Source of the DNA: Promicromonospora thailandica
Lineage (GTDB): Bacteria; Actinomycetota; Actinomycetes; Actinomycetales; Cellulomonadaceae
NCBI RefSeq assembly: GCF_024171955.1
Contig: NZ_JAMTCS010000010.1
Location: forward strand, 1-64,000
Reading direction: 5' to 3'
Length of the DNA: 64,000 nucleotides
Part shown: piece after piece, positions 61,637 to 64,000 of the stretch
Numbering within the stretch: position 1 is the first letter of the stretch
How the letters are laid out: each line of letters begins with the position of its first letter
Notes under the pieces: generated by a model
Seen by the model: only the letters and a program-made list of their open reading frames with translations
What the model was told of the DNA's origin: nothing
Database searches by the model: none
Translations under genes and position numbers: made by a program

Positions 61637-63115
61637 TCATGCCGCCCCCTCCGGTGCCGAGCCGGCACCGCGCCCCCGGTCACGCGCCGTGCCGGCCGCC
61701 GTGCCCCGCCTGCTCCTCGGCTCACCACCGTGGAGCCGCTCCTGCTCGCGCCGCACCCAGCCGGGCGGGACTCCCCCGACGATCGCGCTGCGCAGCAGCT
61801 GCGCCAGCCGGTAGCCCGGGTCCACCCCGAGCGCGTCGGTCACCCGCTCGGCGGCCAGCCCGCCGTCGCCGTGCCACCACGCGATCAGGGCCAGCAGCAG
61901 GTAGGCGGGCGCACGCCGGTTCCGCGGCACGTGCGCGACCACCGCCTCCAGGACGTCGCGCGCGGGGCCGGTGAGGTCCGTGTCGGGTGGCACGCCCCGC
62001 ACGGGATCGATGATGCCCGCCATCACGGCGCCGGTCGCGGCGTCCGTGCCCTCGTCCGCCTCGCGGCGTGCCGTGCGCAGGGCCGTGTCCTCGGTTCCCG
62101 GCGCCAGGCTGAGGAGCACCGCGTCCCGGACCGGCGTGTCCGCGAGCGCCGCCCCGATCTTGCCGAGCGTCACGGGCGACAGCTCCACGGACCGGCCGGG
62201 CGCGGCGGTGGCGGCGAGCCGGACCGCGGACCGCCACAGACGCAGGCTCTCGGCGCCCCAGCCCGCGAGCGCCTCCCGGTCCCGGACGGCGGACCCGGGC
62301 CGGGCGGTACGGGCTGACGACGGGGGCCGGACGTCGTCGAGGAGCCTGCGGTACGTGCCGCTCCAGCGTGCGGCCGCCCGGCGCGCCTGGGTGCGTGCCG
62401 TCTCGGACGCCGGGCGCAGGGCGTACCGCTCCTCCCGGGTGCCGGCCACGGTGCGGCCCTCCAGCACCATGTGTGCGGCGACCCGGCTGCTCGTGAGCGC
62501 GGACAGGGGCCGTCCCTGCGGCGGGCAGCAGAGCGGGTCGGTGCAGTCGAGCGCCCGGAAGCCGGTGGGTGCCACGAGCCATGCCTCGACGCCGGGGAGG
62601 CGTCGTTCGAGCCGGGCCCGCAGGACCTCCACGGCGCGGCGTGCGGGGCCGGTCGGCGCGGACGGGTCGGTCGCGGTGTAGAGCACGACGACGGCCCGGT
62701 CGGCGCCGTCGGCCAGCACGTGCTCGGTGAGCCAGCGCGCGGTGGCGGCGCCGTCCGGTCCGTCCGGTCCGTCCGGTCCGCCTGTGCCGCGCAGGCGCAG
62801 GTCGTCGATGTCCACGCGGGCCACGAGCCCGACGCGCCGCCGCGGACCGGTCAGGCTCACGGCGACGACGGACTCGGCGGGCTGGAAGCCGAGCCGGTAC
62901 GGGATGTAGGCGAGCAGGTCCTCGGGTCCGGCCACCCGGACGACCGTGGCGGCCGGACCCGACAGCCGCGCGGACCGGTCGTGCACGGAGTCGGGCATGC
63001 GGCCCGGCACGGGTGCGGGTCCGGCGCCGCCGTCGGGAGGCGGCTCCGGAGAGGGCTCGCGAAAGGGTTCGGGACGGGGCTCGGGAAAGGGCTCGGCGAA
63101 GGGTTCGAGGTTCAT
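61637..63115 (-). CDS. DUF4192 domain protein
   Basis: 492 residues. The DUF4192 domain starts near residue 55 (VAGPEDLLAYIPYRLGFQPA, ESVVAVSLTGPRRRVGLVAR) and continues to about 480 with CTDPLCCPPQGRPLSALTSS in the middle and ALLLIALIAWWHGDG-like helices late. The first 25 residues are a Glu-Pro-Phe/Arg repeat. The family is actinobacterial, cytoplasmic and of unknown function, often near the primary sigma factor as here. ATG 63115 has GGAGG very close; ATG 62998, next to the domain, is an alternative. Confidence 0.85.
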   Translation of the reverse strand: MNLEPFAEPFPEPRPEPFREPSPEPPPDGGAGPAPVPGRMPDSVHDRSARLSGPAATVVRVAGPEDLLAYIPYRLGFQPAESVVAVSLTGPRRRVGLVARVDIDDLRLRGTGGPDGPDGPDGAATARWLTEHVLADGADRAVVVLYTATDPSAPTGPARRAVEVLRARLERRLPGVEAWLVAPTGFRALDCTDPLCCPPQGRPLSALTSSRVAAHMVLEGRTVAGTREERYALRPASETARTQARRAAARWSGTYRRLLDDVRPPSSARTARPGSAVRDREALAGWGAESLRLWRSAVRLAATAAPGRSVELSPVTLGKIGAALADTPVRDAVLLSLAPGTEDTALRTARREADEGTDAATGAVMAGIIDPVRGVPPDTDLTGPARDVLEAVVAHVPRNRRAPAYLLLALIAWWHGDGGLAAERVTDALGVDPGYRLAQLLRSAIVGGVPPGWVRREQERLHGGEPRSRRGTAAGTARDRGRGAGSAPEGAA

Positions 63116-63246
63116 GCCTCCGATCCCAGCCGCCGGGCGGGGCACCGGCGCGCCCAGGACGGCACGTGTGGACGACGCCGCGCCTGTGGGGGAGGTCCGC
63201 GCCTTGCGCTGTCGTCGCGAGGGTCTCTCCGGCTACCGTGTCCGAC

Positions 63247-63864
63247 GTGCCTCACCTCGTTCCGGTCCGCCGCACCGCTACGCTCGCCGCCGTCGTCGGG
63301 CTGGCGCTGGCGACCGCCGGGTGCGGGACGGAGGCCGGGCAGCCGGCGGGCCAGCCCGCGGCAGGACAGCCGGCGACCGTGGACGCCTCGCCGGAGCCGG
63401 TCGCAGCCGCCTCAGGCGGTCCGGCCGAGCTGCCCACCTTCGACCCGTCGTCCGCGGTCGCCACGTACGCGGAGGGGTTCCCGCCCGACCTCTTCCCGCT
63501 GCCGGAGGGGGCCACGCTGCTCGCGTCCTCGGCGCGTCCGGCGACCAGCGGCACGCCGAGCGGCGGCGCAGGCGACGGCAAGGGCGGCGGCAAGGGTTCG
63601 GGCACCCCCATGACGCAGGTCACGCTCAACCTGTCGTCGCAGCTTCCCGCCAAGAAGGTGATCGGTCAGGCCCGGGAGATCCTGCTCGCGCAGGGCTTCC
63701 GGCAGGTCTCCGCCCCGGAGTCCAGCGGCCTGACGGCCCAGACGGCGTTCCTGCGCATCTCGCGCACCAAGGCGGGCGAGGTGCAGGAGTCGTTGGTGGT
63801 GGGGGTGCTCGACGACGGCGACCGGCGGCTCGCCTCGATCAGCGGCACCGTCCGCACCCCGTAG
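63247..63864 (+). CDS. hypothetical lipoprotein
   Basis: 205 residues: a lipoprotein signal (lipobox TAGC, about C26), a Gly/Gln/Pro spacer, and a domain of about 130 residues (FPPDLFPLPEGATLLASSAR, a Gly/Lys-rich loop, QVTLNLSSQLPAKKVIGQAR, EILLAQGFRQVSAPES, FLRISRTKAGEVQESLVVGV) with a two-layer alpha/beta pattern, not recognised by me. GTG 63247 lies 7 nt after TACCGT, so the mRNA is probably leaderless. Divergent from the DUF4192 gene. Confidence 0.75.
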   Translation: MPHLVPVRRTATLAAVVGLALATAGCGTEAGQPAGQPAAGQPATVDASPEPVAAASGGPAELPTFDPSSAVATYAEGFPPDLFPLPEGATLLASSARPATSGTPSGGAGDGKGGGKGSGTPMTQVTLNLSSQLPAKKVIGQAREILLAQGFRQVSAPESSGLTAQTAFLRISRTKAGEVQESLVVGVLDDGDRRLASISGTVRTP

Positions 63865-63942
63865 CGGCCGAGGCCCGCGGCCTGGACCCCGCGCGGAACC
63901 TCATCCGCGAAACCCATCCGTGGCACCCCATAGGCTGGGGGC

Positions 63943-64000
63943 GTGTCCGCCTCATCCGCCCGTACCGGCGCCCTGACCCCTGCCGCGCTGCTCGACGCCG
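63943..64000 (+). CDS. start of an unidentified gene (cut by the window edge)
   Basis: GTG 63943 opens a frame of 19 codons (MSASSARTGALTPAALLDA) running off the right edge. It follows TAGGCT by 6 nt, the leaderless pattern seen at other genes here, which supports the start. Too short to identify. Confidence 0.5.
   Translation, partial: MSASSARTGALTPAALLDA

Overview
This is a 64 kb stretch of very high G+C chromosome, densely packed with genes. Overlapping stop/start codons (ATGA, GTGA), frequent GTG starts, Tat and lipoprotein signals, DUF4192, a HrdB-type sigma factor close to a type IIA topoisomerase B subunit, and many sugar importers all point to an actinobacterium. The best fit is a Micrococcales plant-polymer degrader of the Cellulomonadaceae/Promicromonosporaceae type; this placement is inference. 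I saw no rRNA, tRNA, CRISPR array, insertion sequence or prophage.

Layout. (1) 1-3090: the end of a MacB/Lol-type ABC ATPase and its FtsX-like permease. (2) 3167-13564, minus strand: two consecutive sugar-import operons. The distal one is solute-binding lipoprotein, two permeases, IclR regulator and an enolase-superfamily enzyme. The proximal one is LacI regulator, solute-binding lipoprotein, two permeases and a GH130 mannoside enzyme. (3) 13688-18258, plus strand: ilvD, a PutP-type sodium/proline symporter and an MFS transporter. (4) 18271-25372, minus strand: gluconate kinase and permease, a small P-loop kinase, a POT peptide transporter, a six-hairpin glycosidase and a LacI regulator. The LacI gene is divergent from an LplBC/LplA-type oligosaccharide importer (25617-29267). 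(5) 29332-31238: a DUF4232 lipoprotein, a MazG-like hydrolase and DUF2200. (6) 31267-36971, minus strand: a WxL-type surface cluster (WxL-tailed phosphatase, WxL-interacting protein, BMP-like lipoprotein) and a HupE/UreJ protein. (7) 37057-49390, minus strand: a compact type VII secretion locus. It has two WXG100-like proteins, a helical, tryptophan-rich candidate substrate, two small unknown proteins, two duplicated LysM-bearing membrane proteins and an EssC-like ATPase. (8) 49549-64000: secreted lipase, DUF6580 and DUF4430 pair, parE, a small Cys-rich protein, a GH2 enzyme, a SpoIID/LytB protein, the primary sigma factor, UspA, DUF4192, a lipoprotein and the first codons of one more gene.

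How it fits together. Three binding-protein-dependent sugar importers, two glycosidase genes and three local regulators (two LacI, one IclR) make up an oligosaccharide uptake region. None of the three importers has its own ATPase gene, so a shared MsiK/MsmX-type ATPase elsewhere is expected. Palindromic operator pairs can be read in front of both LacI-controlled operons, and paired repeats lie just downstream of a good promoter in front of the IclR-containing operon.

Most unusual content: a family of about 62-68 nt near-perfect palindromes placed just after minus-strand genes (three copies); a type VII locus without recognisable EccB/EccD/EccE/MycP, carrying two paralogous LysM membrane proteins that share a 164-bp identical DNA segment; a WxL phosphatase/WxL-binding pair in an actinobacterium; many genes whose start codon lies only 6-7 nt after a TANNNT hexamer (probable leaderless mRNAs); and an odd AT-rich promoter, palindrome and overlapping small frame in front of the sigma-factor gene.
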